64,000 bases of DNA from Mercurialis annua. Its lineage: Eukaryota; Streptophyta; Magnoliopsida; Malpighiales; Euphorbiaceae. A program made the translations under genes and the position numbers. Position 1 is the first letter of the stretch. Each line of letters opens with the position of its first letter. Shown in pieces: positions 35,601 to 49,600 of this stretch. The notes under the pieces were generated by a model, which saw only the letters and a list, made by a program, of their open reading frames with translations, was not told the origin of the DNA and did not search any database. Where the stretch lies: contig NC_065570.1 in assembly GCF_937616625.2 (NCBI RefSeq), forward strand, positions 23,088,046 to 23,152,045, in the 5' to 3' direction.

Positions 35601-38600
35601 ACGTCGTTCCGATTACCCAAGAATGGTTAGGTTATATTACGCAAAAGTGTGCGAGAAAAGTAATGCTAGATTAGTATGTTATGTCTCGAGTCTCTTTAAC
35701 GCGTCGTTCCGATTAGTTAAGCATGGTTAGGTTATATTACGCAAGGTTTACAAGAAAAGTGATGTTAGATTAGTGCGTCTCAAGGCTCGTTAATGAGTTG
35801 TTCCGATTACCTAAGAATGGTTAGGTTATATTACGCAAAGAGTGCGTTAAAAGTGACGCAGGATTAGTATGTCGCGTCTGAAGTCTCTTTAACGCGTCGT
35901 TCTGATTACCCAAGAATGGTTAGGTTGTATTATTACGCAAAGTGCGCGAGAAAATTAACGCTAGATTAGTATGTTGCCTCTCAAGTTTCTTTAACGCGTC
36001 GTTTAAATTACCTAAGCATAGTTAGGTTATATTACATTAGGTGTGCGGGAAATGTGACACTATATTAGTATGTCGCGTCTCAAGGCTCTTTAATGCGTCG
36101 TTACGATTACATAAGCATGGTTAGGTTATATTATGCAAAGTTTAGGTCAAAAGTGACAGATTAGTATGTCCCGTCTCAAGTCTATTTAACGCGTCATTTC
36201 GATTACCCAAGTAGTTAGGTTATATTACGCAAAGTGTGCGAGAAAAGTAACGCTAGATTAGTATGCCGCGTCTCAAGTCTTTTTAACGCGTCGTTCCGAT
36301 TACCCAAGAATGGTTAGTTTATATTACGCAAAGTGTGCGAGAATAGTTTCGCTAGATTAGTATGTCGCGTCTCAAGTCTCTTTAACTCGTCGTTCCGATT
36401 ACCTAAGCATTGTTAGGTTATTTTATGCAAGGTGTGCGTGAAAAGTGATGCTAGATTAATATGTCGCATCTCAAGGCTCTTTAATGCGTCGTTCCGATTA
36501 CCTACGCATGGTTAGGTGATATTATGCAAAGTTTAGGTCAATAGTTACTCTAGATTAGTATGTCGCGTCTCAAATCTCTTTAAAGCGTTGTTTCGATTAC
36601 CATGCTTATGTGGCGTAATAAGTCTCTCTAACGCGTCGTTCTGATTATCTAAGCATGGTTCAGATATATTACGCAAAGTGTGCGTGAAAAGTAACAATAG
36701 ATTAGTATATCGGGTCTCCAGTCTCTTTAACGCGTCGTTCCGATTATCTAGGCATGGTTTGGTTATATTACGCAAAGGGTGCGTGAAAAGTGACGCCAAA
36801 TTAGTATGTCGCGCCTTAATTATCTTTTACGCGTTGTTCCGATTACCTAAGCATGGTTAGGATATATTACGCAAAGCGTGCGTGAAAAGTGACGCTAGAT
36901 TAGTTTGTCGCATCTCAAGTCTTTTTAACGCGTCGTTCCGATTACCTAAGCATGGTTAGGTTATATTACCCAAAGTGTGCGTGAAAAGTGACGCTAAATT
37001 AGTATGTCGCGTCTCAATTCTCTTTAACGCGTTGTTCTGATTACCTAAGCACAGTTCGGTTATATTACGCAAAGTCTGCGTAAAAAGTGACGCTAGATTA
37101 GTATGGCGTGCTCAAGTCTCTTTAACGCGTCGTTTCGATTACCATGCTTATGTCGCGTACAAGGTCTCTCTAAAGTGTCCTTCCGATTTCTTGTGCATGG
37201 CTAGGTTATATTGCGCAAAGGGTGTGTGAAAAGTGACGCTAGATTAGTATGTCGCGTCTCCATTCTCTTTAACGCGTTGTTACAATTACCTAAGTATGGT
37301 TATGTTATACTACGCAAAGCGTGCGTGAAAAGTGCCGCTAAATTAGTATGTCGCCTCTCAAGTCTGTTTAACGCGTCGTTCCGATTACATAAGCATGGTT
37401 AGGTTATATCATGCAAAGTGTGCGTGAAAAGTGACGTTAGATAAATATGTCACATTCTCTTTAACGCGTCGTTCTGATGACATAAGCATGGTTAGGTTAT
37501 ATTACGCAAAGAGGGAGTGAAAAGTGACGCTAGATTAGTATGTCGAGTCTCAAGTGTCTTTACAACGTTGTTCCGATTACCCAAGAATGGTTAGGTTATA
37601 TTACGCAAAAGTGTGCGAGAAAAGTAACTCTAGATTAGTATGTTGCGTCTCAAGTCTCTTTAACGCGTCATTCCGATTAGTTAAGCATGGTTAGGTTATA
37701 TTACGTATGGTTTACATGAAAATTGATGTTAGATTAGTATGTCGCGTCTCAAGGCTCATTAATGCGTTGTTCCGATTACCTAAGCATGGTTAGATTATAT
37801 TACGCAAAGAGTGCGTGAAAAGTGATGCATGATTAGTATGTCGCGTCTAAAGTCTCGTTAACGCGTCTTTCTGATTACCCAAGAATTGTTAGGTTGTATT
37901 ATTACGTAAAGTGTGCGAGAAAATTAACGCTATATTAGTATGTCGCCTCTCAAGTCTCTTCAACGCGTCGTTCAAATTACCTAAGCATGGTTAGATTATA
38001 TTGGGTCGTTACGATTACGTAAGCATGGTTAGGTTATATTATGCAAAGTTTAGGTCAAAAGTGACGTTAGATTAGTATGTCGCGTCTAAATTCTGTTTAA
38101 CGCGTCATTTCGATTACCCAAGTAGTTAGGTTATATATTACGCAAAGTGTGCGAGAAAAGTAATGCTAGATTAGTATGTCGCGTCTCAAGTATCTTTAAC
38201 GTGTTGTTTTGATTACCTAAGCATGGTTAGTTTATATTACGCAAGGTGTGCGAGAAAAGTGACGCTAAATTAGTATGTCGAGTCTCCAGGTTCTTTAATG
38301 CGTCGTTCCGATTACCTAAGCATGGTTAGGTTATATTACGCAAAGTTTCCTTGCAAAGTGACGCTAGATTAGTATGTCGCGTTTTAAGTCTCTTTAACGC
38401 GTCGTTTTTATTACCATGCTTATGTCGCGTCACAAGACTCTCTAACGCGTTGCTCCAATTACCAAAGCATGGTTAGGTTATATCACGTGAAGTGTACGAG
38501 AAAAGTTACGCTAGATTAGTATGTCGTGTCTCAAGTCTCTTTACCACGTCGTTCCGATTACCCAAGAATGGTTAGGTTATATTACGCAAAAGTGTGCGAG

Positions 38601-41600
38601 AAAAGTAATGCTAGATTAGTATGTTATGTCTCGAGTCTCTTTAACGCGTCGTTCCGATTAATTAAGCATGGTTAGGTTATATTACGTAAGGTTTACATGA
38701 AAAGTGATGTTAGATTAGTGCGTCTCAAGGCTCGTTAATGAGTTGTTCCGATTACCTAAGAATGGTTAGGTTATATTACGCAAAGAGTGCGTTAAAAGTG
38801 ACGCAGGATTAGTATGTCGCGTCTAAAGTCTCTTTAACGCGTCGTTCTGATTACCCAAGAATGGTTAGGTTGTATTATTACGCAAAGTGCGCGAGAAAAT
38901 TAACGCTAGATTAGTATGTTGCCTCTCAAGTTTCTTTAACGCGTCGTTTAAATTACCTAAGCATAGTTAGGTTATATTACATTAGGTGTGCGGGAAAAGT
39001 GACACTATATTAGTATGTCGCGTCTCAAGGCTCTTTAATGCGTCGTTACGATTACATAAGCATGGTTAGGTTATATTATGCAAAGTTTAGGTCAAAAGTG
39101 ACAGATTAGTATGTCCCGTCTCAAGTCTCTTTAACACGTCATTTCGATTACCCAAGTAGTTAGGTTATATTACGCAAAGTGTGCGAGAAAAGTAACGCTA
39201 GATTAGTATGCCGCGTCTCAAGTCTCTTTAACGCGCCGTTCCGATTACCCAAGAACGATTAGTTTATATTACGCAAAGTGTGCGAGAATAGTTTCGCTAG
39301 ATTAGTATGTCGCGTCTCAAGTCTCTTTAACGCGTCGTTCCGATTACCTAAGCATTGTTAGGTTATTTTATGCAAGGTGTGCGTGAAAAGTGCCGCTAGA
39401 TTAATATGTCGCATCTCAAGGCTCTTTAATGCGTCGTTCCGATTACCTAAGCATGGTTAGGTGATATTATGCAAAGTTTAGGTCAATAGTGACTCTAGAT
39501 TAGTATGTCGCGTCTCAAATCTCTTTAAAGCGTTGTTTCGATTACCATGCTTATGTGGCGTCATAAGTCTCTCTAACGCGTCGTTCTGATTATCTAAGCA
39601 TGGTTCAGATATATTACGCAAAGTGTGCGTGAAAAGTAACAATAGATTAGTATGTCGGGTCTTTAGTCTCTTTAACGCGTCGTTCCGATTATCTAGGCAT
39701 GGTTTGGTTATATTACGCAAAGGGTGCGTGAAAAGTGACGCCAAATTAGTATGTCGCGCCTTAATTATCTTTTACGCGTTGTTCCGATTACCTAAGCATG
39801 GTTAGGATATATTACGCAAAGCGTGCGTGAAAAGTGACGCTAGATTAGTATGTCGCATCTCAAGTCTTTTTAACGCGTCGTTCCGATTACCTAAGCATGG
39901 TTAGGTTATATTACCCAAAGTGTGCGTAAAAAGTGACGCTAAATTAGTATGTCGCGTCTCAATTCTCTTAAACGCGTTGTTCCGATTACCTAAGCACAGT
40001 TAGGTTATATTACGCAAAGTCTGCGTAAAAAGTGACGCTAGATTAGTATGGCGTGCTCAAGTCTCTTTAACGCGTCGTTTCGATTACCATGCATATCTCG
40101 CGTACAAGGTCTCTCTAAAGTGTCCTTCCGATTTCTTATGCATGGCTAGGTTATATTGCGCAAAGGGTTTGTGAAAAGTGACGCTAGATTAGTATGTCGC
40201 GTCTCCATTCTCTTTAACGCGTTGTTACAATTACCTAAGTATGGTTATGTTATACTACGCAAAGCCTGCGTGAAAAGTGCCGCTAAATTAGTATGTCGCC
40301 TCTCAAGTCTGTTTAACGCGTCGTTCCGATTACATAAGCATGGTTAGGTTATATCATGCAAAGTGTGCGTGAAAAGTGACGTTAGATAAATATGTCACAT
40401 TCTCTTTAACGCGTCGTTCCGATGACTTAAGCATGGTTAGGTTATATTACGCAAAGAGGGAGTGAAAAGTGACGCTAGATTAGTATGTCGTGTCTCAAGT
40501 GTCATTACAACATTGTTCCGATTACCCAAGAATGGTTAGGTTATATTACGCAAAAGTGTGCGAGAAAAGTAACTCTAGATTAGTATGTTGCGTCTCAAGT
40601 CTTTAACGCGTCATTCCGATTAGTTATGCAGGGTTAGGTTATATTACGTATGGTTTACATGCAAATTGATGTTAGATTAGTATTTCGCGTCTCAAGGCTC
40701 GTTAATGCGTTGTTCCGATTACTTAAGCATGGTTAGATTATATTACGCAAAGAGTGCGTGAAAAGTGATGCATGATTAGTATGTCGCGTCTAAAGTCTCG
40801 TTAACGCGTCTTTCTGATTATCCAAGAATGGTTAGGTTGTATTATTACGTAAAGTGTGCGAGAAAATTAACGCTATATTAGTATGTCGCCTCTCAAGTCT
40901 CTTCAACGCGTCGTTCAAATTACCTAAGCATGGTTAGATTATATTGGGTCGTTACGATTACGTAAGCATGGTTAGGTTATATTATGCAAAGTTTAGGTCA
41001 AAAGTGACGTTAGATTAGTATGTCGCGTCTAAATTCTGTTTAACGCGTCATTTCGATTACCCAAGTAGTTAGGTTATATTACGCAAAGTGTGCGAGAAAA
41101 GTAACGCTAGATTAGTATGTCGCGTCTCAAGTCTTTTTAACGCGCCGTTCCGATTACCCAAGAATGGTTAGTTTATATTACGCAAAGTGTGCGAGAATAG
41201 TTTCGCTAGATTAGTATGTCGCGTCTCAAGTCTCTTTAACGCGTCGTTCCGATTACCTAAGCATTGTTAGGTTATTTTATGCAAGGTGTGCGTGAAAAGT
41301 GACGCTAGATTAATATGTCGCATCTCAAGGCTCTTTAATGCGTCGTTTCGATTACCTACGCATGGTTAGGTGATATTATGCAAAGTTTAGGTCAATAGTG
41401 ACTCTAGATTAGTATGTCGCGTCTAAAATCTCTTTAATGCGTTGTTTCGATTACCATGCTTATGTGGCGTCATAAGTCTCTCTAACGCGTCGTTCTGATT
41501 ATCTAAGCATGGTTCAGATATATTACGCAAAGTGTGCGTGAAAAGTAACAATAGATTAGTATATCGGGTCTCCAGTCTCTTTAACGCGTCGTTCCGATTA

Positions 41601-44130
41601 TCTAGGCATGGTTTGGTTATATTACGCAAAGGGTGCGTGAAAAGTGACGCCAAATTAGTATGTCGCGCCTTAATTATCTTTTACGCGTTGTTCCGATTAC
41701 CTAAGCATGGTTAGGATATATTACGCAAAGCGTGCGTGAAAAGTGACGCTAGATTAGTATGTCGCATCTCAAGTCTTTTTAACGCGTCGTTCCGATTACC
41801 TAAGCATGGTTAGGTTATATTACCCAAAGTGTGCGTGAAATGTGACGCTAAATTAGTATGTCGCGTCTCAATTCTCTTAAACGCGTTGTTCCGATTACCT
41901 AAGCACAGTTAGGTTATATTACGCAAAGTCTGCGTAAAAAGTGACGCTAGATTAGTATGGCGTGCTCAAGTCTCTTTAACGCGTCGTTTCGATTACCATG
42001 CATATGTCGCGTACAAGGTCTCTCTAAAGTGTCCTTCCGATTTCTTATGCATGGCTAGGTTATATTGCGCAAAGGGTTTGTGAAAAGTGACGCTAGATTA
42101 GTATGTCGCGTCTCCATTCTCTTTAACGCGTTGTTACAATTACCTAAGTATGGTTATGTTATACTACGCAAAGCCTGCGTGAAAAGTGCCGCTAAATTAG
42201 TATGTCGCCTCTCAAGTCTGTTTAACGCGTCGTTCCGATTACATAAGCATGGTTAGGTTATATCATGCAAAGTGTGCGTGAAAAGTGACGTTAGATAAAT
42301 ATGTCACATTCTCTTTAACGCGTCGTTCCGATGACTTAAGCATGGTTAGGTTATATTACGCAAAGAGGGAGTGAAAAGTGACGCTAGATTAGTATGTCGT
42401 GTCTCAAGTGTCATTACAACATTGTTCCGATTACCCAAGAATGGTTAGGTTATATTACGCAAAAGTGTGCGAGAAAAGTAACTCTAGATTAGTATGTTGC
42501 GTCTCAAGTCTTCAACGCGTCATTCCGATTAGTTATGCAGGGTTAGGTTATATTACGTATGGTTTACATGCAAATTGATGTTAGATTAGTATGTCGCGTC
42601 TCAAGGCTCGTTAATGCGTTGTTCCGATTACTTAAGCATGGTTAGATTATATTACGCAAAGAGTGCGTGAAAAGTGATGCATGATTAGTATGTCGCGTCT
42701 AAAGTCTCGTTAACGCGTCTTTCTGATTACCCAAGAATGGTTAGGTTGTATTATTACGTAAAGTGTGCGAGAAAATTAACGCTATATTAGTATGTCGCCT
42801 CTCAAGTCTCTTCAACGCGTCGTTCAAATTACCTAAGCATGGTTAGATTATATTGGGTCGTTACGATTACGTAAGCATGGTTAGGTTATATTATGCAAAG
42901 TTTAGGTCAAAAGTGACGTTAGATTAGTATGTCGCGTCTAAATTCTGTTTAACGCGTCATTTCGATTACCCAAGTAGTTAGGTTATATTACGCAAAGTGT
43001 GCGAGAAAAGTAACGCTAGATTAGTATGTCGTGTCTCAAGTGTCTTTAACGTGTTGTTTCGATTACCTACGCATGGTTAGTTTATATTACGCAAGGTGTG
43101 CGAGAAAAGTGACGCTAAATTAGTATGTCGAGTCTCCAGGTTCTTTAATGCGTCGTTCCGATTACCTAAGCATGGTTAGGTTATATTACGCAAAGTTTCC
43201 TTGCAAAGTGACGCTAGATTAGTATGTCGCGTTTTAAGTCTCTTTAACGCGTCGTTTTTATTACCATGATTATGTCGCGTCACAAGACTCTCTAACGCGT
43301 TGCTCCAATTACCAAAGCATGGTTAGGTTATATCACGTGAAGTGTACGAGAAAAGTTACGCTAGATTAGTATGTCGTGTCTCAAGTCTCTTTACCACGTC
43401 GTTCCGATTACCCAAGAATGGTTAGGTTATATTACGCAAAAGTGTGCGAGAAAAGTAATGCTAGATTAGTATGTTATGTCTCGAGTCTCTTTAACGCGTC
43501 GTTCCGATTAATTAAGCATGGTTAGGTTATATTACGCAAGGTTTACATGAAAAGTGATGTTAGATTAGTGCGTCTCAAGGCTCGTTAATGAGTTGTTCCG
43601 ATTACCTAAGAATGGTTAAGTTATATTACGCAAAGAGTGCGTTAAAAGTGACGCAGGATTAGTATGTCGCGTCTAAAGTCTCTTTAACGCGTCGTTCTGA
43701 TTACCCAAGAATGGTTAGGTTGTATTATTACGCAAAGTGCGCGAGAAAATTAACGCTAGATTAGTATGTTGCCTCTCAAGTTTCTTTAACGCGTCGTTTA
43801 AATTACCTAAGCATAGTTAGGTTATATTACATTAGGTGTGCGGGAAAAGTGACACTATATTAGTATGTCGCGTCTCAAGGCTCTTTAATGCGTCGTTACG
43901 ATTACATAAGCATGGTTAGGTTATATTATGCAAAGTTTAGGTCAAAAGTGACAGATTAGTATGTCCTGTCTCAAGTCTCTTTAACGCGTCATTTCGATTA
44001 CCCAAGTAGTTAGGTTATATTACGCAAAGTGTGCGAGAAAAGTAACGCTAGATTAGTATGCCGCGTCTCAAGTCTCTTTAACGCGCCGTTCCGATTACCC
44101 AAGAATGGTTAGTTTATATTACGCAAAGTG
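32641..44130 (+). repeat. 2.94-kb higher-order repeat of satellite B
   Basis: A marker variant (TGTCTCAAGTCTCTTTACC) occurs at 32641, 35582, 38527 and 43377. The first two intervals are 2941 and 2945 bp, about 30 monomer positions including short ones. The third interval, 4850 bp, contains one shortened (1909 bp) and one full period. A second marker confirms this, at 33737, 36678, 39623 and 41532. A partial copy runs from 43377 to about 44130, where it breaks at ACGCAAAGTG joined to ACGCTAG. Units are very similar, so the amplification is recent relative to the flanking B monomers. A more diverged relative of part of the unit lies near 31600-32640. Confidence 0.9.
41050..41150 (+). repeat. 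Unequal-exchange junction in the third HOR copy
   Basis: To the left, the sequence matches the unit at the position of 35140-35180. To the right it matches the position of about 36210-36300, so roughly 1036 bp is absent. The two source positions share the variant TTACCCAAGTAGTTAGG and following sequence (35171 and 36203 in copy one, 38114 and 39148 in copy two). The junction lies within that shared tract at 41059 onward. Confidence 0.8.
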
Positions 44131-45993
44131 ACGCTAGATTAGTATGTCGCGTCTCAAGTCTCGATTACCTAAAAAATGGTTAGGTTAAATTACACAACGA
44201 GTGCGTGAAAAGTGACGCTAGATTAGTATGTCGCGTCTCAAGTCTCTTTAACGCGTCGTTCTAATTACCTAAGCATGGCTCGGTTATATTACGCAAGGTG
44301 TGCATGAAAAGTGACGCTAGATTAGTATGTCGCGTCTCAAGGATTTTTAATGTGTCGTTCCAATTATGTAAGCATGGTTAGGTTATATGACGCAAAGTGT
44401 GTGTGGAAAGTGACGCTATATTAGTATGTCGAGTCTCAAGTCTCTTTAACACGTTGTTTTTATTACCATGCTCATATCGCGTCATTAGTCTCTCTAATGC
44501 GTCGTTCCTATTACCATATGCATGGTTAGGTCATAGTACGCAAAGGGTGCGTGAAAAGAAACAATAGATTAGTAGGTCGTGTCTCAAGTCTATTTAACGC
44601 GTCGTTCCAATTACCTAAGCATGGTTAGGTTATAGTATGCAAAGTGTGCGTGAAAAGTTACGCTAAATTAGTATGGCGCGTCTCAATTCTCTTTAACGCG
44701 TTGATCCGATTAACAAAGCATGGTTAGGTTATATTACTCAAAGTGTGCGTGAAAAGTGACGCTAGATTAGTATGTAGCATCTCAAGTCTTTTTAACGCGT
44801 CGTTCCGATGACCTAAGCATGGTTAGGTTGTATTACCCAAAGAGGGCGTGAAAAGTCACGCTAGATTAGTATGTCGCATCGCAAGTAACTTTAACGCATC
44901 TTTCCGATTACCCAAGCATAGTTAGTTTATATTACGTAAAGTGTGCGTGAAAATTGACGCTAGATTAGTATGTCGCATCTCAAATCTCTTTAACGTGTCG
45001 TTCTGATTACCCAAGCATGGTTAGGTTATATTACGCAAGGTGTGCGTGAAAAGTAACACTAGATTAGTATGTCGCGTGTCAAGTGTCTTTAAGGCGTCGT
45101 GGCGATTACCTAATCATGGTTAGGTAATATTACGCAAGGTGTGCGTGAAAAGTGACGCTAGATTAGTATGTCGCGTCTCAAGGCTCTTTAATGCTTCGTT
45201 GCAATTACCTAAGCATGGTTAGGTTATATTATGCAAAGTTTAGGTCAAAAGTGACGCAAGAATAGTATGTCGCATCTCAAGTCTCTTTAAAGCGTCCTTT
45301 CGATTACCATGCTTATGTCGCGTCACAATTCTCTCTAACGCGTCGTTCCTATTACTAAAGCATGGTTACGTTATATTACGCAAAGTGTGCGTGAAAAGTA
45401 ACAATCCTCTTTAACACGTCGTTTTGATTACCTAGGTCACGTCTCAATTCTCTTCAACGCGTTGTTCTGATTACCTAAGCATGGTTAGGTTATATTACGC
45501 AAAGTGTGAGTGAAAAGTGACGCTAGATAAGTATGGCGCGTCACAAGTCTCATTAACGTGTCATTCCGATTACGTAAGCATGGTTATGTTATATCACGCA
45601 AAGAGTGCGTGAAAAGTGATGCAAGATTAGTATGTTGCTTCTTAAGTCTCTTTAACACATCGTTCTGATTACCCAAGAGTAGTTAAGTTATATTGCGCAG
45701 AGTGTGCGAGAAAAATCACGCTAGATTAGTATGTCATGTCTCAAGTCTCTTTAACGCGTCGTTCCGATTACCTAAGCATGGTTAGGTTATATTATGGAAG
45801 GTGTGCGTAAAAAGTGACGCTAGATTAGTATGTCGCGTCTGAAGACTCTTTAATGCGTCGTTCTGATTACCTACAAATGGTTATGTTATATTTCGCAAAG
45901 AGTGCGTGAAAGGCGATGCAGGATTAGTATGTCGCGTCTAAAGTCTCTTTAACGCGTCGTTCCAATTACCCAAGAATGGTTAGGTTATATTAA

Positions 45994-48900
45994 GCAAGGT
46001 GTGTGTGAAAAGTGATGTTAGATTAGTATGTCGCGCCTCAAGGCTCTTTATTGGGTTGTTCCGATTACCTAAGAATGGTTAGGTTATTTTATGCAAGTTG
46101 TGCGTGAAAAATGACGCTAGATTAATATGTTGCATCTCAAGGTTCTTTAATGCGTCGTTCCGATTACCTAAGCATAGTTAGGTTATATTATGCAAAGTTT
46201 AGGTCAATAGTGACTCTAGATTAGTATGTCGCATCTCAAGTCACTATAAGGCGTTGTTTCGATTATCATGCTTATGTCGCGTCATAAGTCTCTCTAACGC
46301 GTCGTTCCGATTACGTAAGCATGGTTCAGTTATAATACGCAAAGTGTGCGTGAAAAGTAACAATAGATTAGTATGTCGGGTGTCCAGTCTCTTTAACGAG
46401 TCGTTATGATTATCTAGGTATGGTTAGGTTATATTACGCAAAGCGTGGGTGAAAAGTGACGTTAGATTAGTATATCACATCTCAAGTCTTTTTAACGCCT
46501 CGTTCCGATTACCTAACCATGGTTAGGTTATATTACACAAAGTGTGCGTGAAAAGTGACGCTAAATCAGTATGTCGCGTCTCAATTCTCTTTAACGTGTT
46601 GTTCCGATTACCTAAGCATGTTTAGGTTATATTACGCAAAGTTTGCGTAAAAAGTTACGGAAGTATGGCGTGTCTCAAGTCTCTTTAACGCGTTGTTTCG
46701 ATTACCATGCTTATGTCGCGTGCCAAGTCTCTATAACGTTTCGTTCCGATTACCTATGCATGGCTAGGTTATATTACGCAAAGGGTGCATGAAAAGTGAC
46801 GCTAGATTAGTATGTCGCGTCTCCATTCTCTTTAACGCGTTGTTCCGATTACGTAAGCATGGTTATGTTATATTACGCAAAGCATGCGTGAAAAGTGACG
46901 CTAAATTAGTATGTCGCGTTTCAAGTCTGTTAAATGCGTTGTTCCGATTACCTAAGCATGGTTAGGTTATATTACGCAAAGTTTGCGTAAGAAGTGACGC
47001 TAGATAAGTATGTCACGTTCTCTTTAACGCGTCGTTCCGATGACCTAAGCATGGTTAGGTTATATTACCCAAAGAGGGCGTGAAAAGTGACGCTAGATTA
47101 GTATGTTGCGTCTCAAGTCTCTTTAACGCGTCATTCCGATTAGTTGAGCATGGTTAGGCTATATTACGCAAGGTGTGTGTGAAAAGTGATGTTAGATTAG
47201 TATGTCGCGCCTCAAGGCTCTTTAATGGGTTTTTCCGATTACCTAAGAATGGTTAGGTTATTTTATGCAAGTTGTGCGTAAAAAAAATGACGCTAGATTA
47301 ATATGTCGCATCTCAAGGTTCTTTAATGCGTCGTTCCGATTACCTAAGCATAGTTAGGTTATATTATGCAAAGTTTAGGTCAATAGTGACTCTAGATTAG
47401 TATGTCGCATCTCAAGTCACTATAAGGCGTTGTTTCAATTATCATGCTTATGTCGCGTCATAAGTCTCTCTAACGCGTCGTTCCGATTACGTAAGCATGG
47501 TTCAGTTATAATACGCAAAGTATGCGTGAAAAGTAACGATAGATTAGTATGTCGGGTGTCCGGTCTCTTTAACGCGTCGTTACGATTACCTAGGCATGGT
47601 TAGGTTATATTACGCAAAGCGTGCGTGAAAAGTGATGTTAGATTAGTATATCAAATCTGAAGTCTTTTTAACGCCTCATTCCGATTACCTAACACTGGTT
47701 AGGTTATATTACACAAAGTGTGCGTGAAAAGTAACGCTAAATCAGTATGTCGCGTCTCAATTCTCTTTAACGCGTTGTTCCGATTACCTAAGCATGGTTA
47801 GGTTATATTACGCAAAGTTTGCGTAAAAAGTTACGGTAGATTAGTATGGCGTGTCTCAAGTGTCTTTAACGCGTTGTTTCGATTACCATGCTTATGTCGC
47901 GTGCCAAGTCTCTATAACGCGTCGTTCCGATTACCTATGCATGGCTAGGTTATATTACGCAAAGGGTGCGTGAAAAGTGACGCTAGATTAGTATGTCGCA
48001 TCTCCATTCTCTTTAACCCGTTGTTCCGATTACCTAAGCATGGTTATGTTATATTACGCAAAGCGTGCGTGAAAAGTGACGCAAAATTAGTATGTCGCGT
48101 CTCAAGTCTGTTAACCGCGTTGTTCTGATTACCTAAGCATGGTTAGGTTATATTACGCAAAGTGTGCGTAAGAAGTGACTCAAGATAAGTATGTCATGTT
48201 CTCTTTAACGCGTCGTTCGGATGACCTAAGCATGGTTAGGTTATATTACCCAAAGAGGGCGTGAAAAGTGACGCTAGATTAGTATGTTGCGTCTCAAGTC
48301 TCTTTAACGCGTCATTCCGATTAGTTGAGCATGGTTAGGTTATATTACGCAAGGTTTGTGTGAAAAGTGATGTTAGATTAGTATGTCGCGCCTCAAGGCT
48401 CTTTAATGGGTTGTTCCGATTACCTAAGAATGGTTAGGTTATTATATGCAAGTTGTGCGTGAAAAATGACGCTAGATTAATATGTCGCATCTCAAGGTTC
48501 TTTAATGCGTTGTTCCGATTACCTAAGCATAGTTAGGTTATATTATGCAAAGTTTGGGTCAATAGTGACTCTAGATTAGTATATCGCATCTCAAGTCACT
48601 ATAAGGCGTTGTTTCAATTATCATGCTCATGTCGCGTCATAAGTCTCTCTAACGCGTCGTTCCGATTACGTAAGCATGGTTCAGTTATAATACGCAAAGT
48701 GTGCGTGAAAGGTAACAATAGATTAGTATGTCGGGTGTCCAGTCTCTTTAACGCGTCGTTACGATTACCTAGGCATGGTTAGGTTATATTACGCAAAGCG
48801 TGCGTGAAAAGTGATGTTAGATTAGTATATCACATCTCAAGTCTTTTTAATGCCTAGTTCCGATTACCTAACACTGGTTAGGTTATATTACACAAAGTAT

Positions 48901-49600
48901 GCGTGAAAAGTGACGCTAAATCAGTATGTCGCGTCTCAATTCTCTTTAACGCGTCGTTCCGATTACCTAAGCATGGTTAGGTTATATTACGCAAAGTCTG
49001 CGTAAAAAGTTACAGTAGATTAGTATGGCGTGTCTCAAGTCTCTTTAACGCGTTGTTTCGATTACCATGCTTATGTCGCGTGCCAAGTCTCTATAACGCG
49101 TCGTTCTGATTACCTATGCATGGCTAGGTTATATTACGCAAAGGGTGCGTGAAAAGTGACGCTAGATTAGTATGTCGCGTCTCCATTCTCTTTAACGCGT
49201 TGTTCCGATTACCTAAGCATGGTTATGTTATATTACGCAAAGCGTGCGTGAAAAGTGACGCAAAATTAGTATGTCGCGTCTCAAGTATGTTAAACGCGTT
49301 GTTCCGATTACCTAAGCATGGTTAGGTTATATTATGCAAAGTGTGCGTAAGAAGTGACGCTAGATAAGTATGTCACGTTCTCATTAACGCGTCGTTCCGA
49401 TGACCTAAGCATGGTTAGGTTATATTACCCAAAGAGGGCGTGAAAAGTGACGCTAGATTAGTATGTTGCGTCTCAAGTCTCTTTAACGCGTCATTCCGAT
49501 TAGTTAAGCATGGTTAGGTTATATTACGCAAGGTGTGTGTGAAAAGTGATGTTAGATTAGTATGTCGCGCCTCAAGGCTCTTTAATGGGTTGTTCCGATT
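45994..49600 (+). repeat. 1.18-kb higher-order repeat of satellite B, three copies
   Basis: The variant GCAAGGTGTGTGTGAAAAG (GGTTTGTG in one copy) occurs at 45994, 47168, 48349 and 49528. The periods are 1174, 1181 and 1179 bp, about twelve monomer positions including one short monomer. The block is distinct from the 2.94-kb HOR. The fourth copy diverges after about 49600. Confidence 0.88.
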
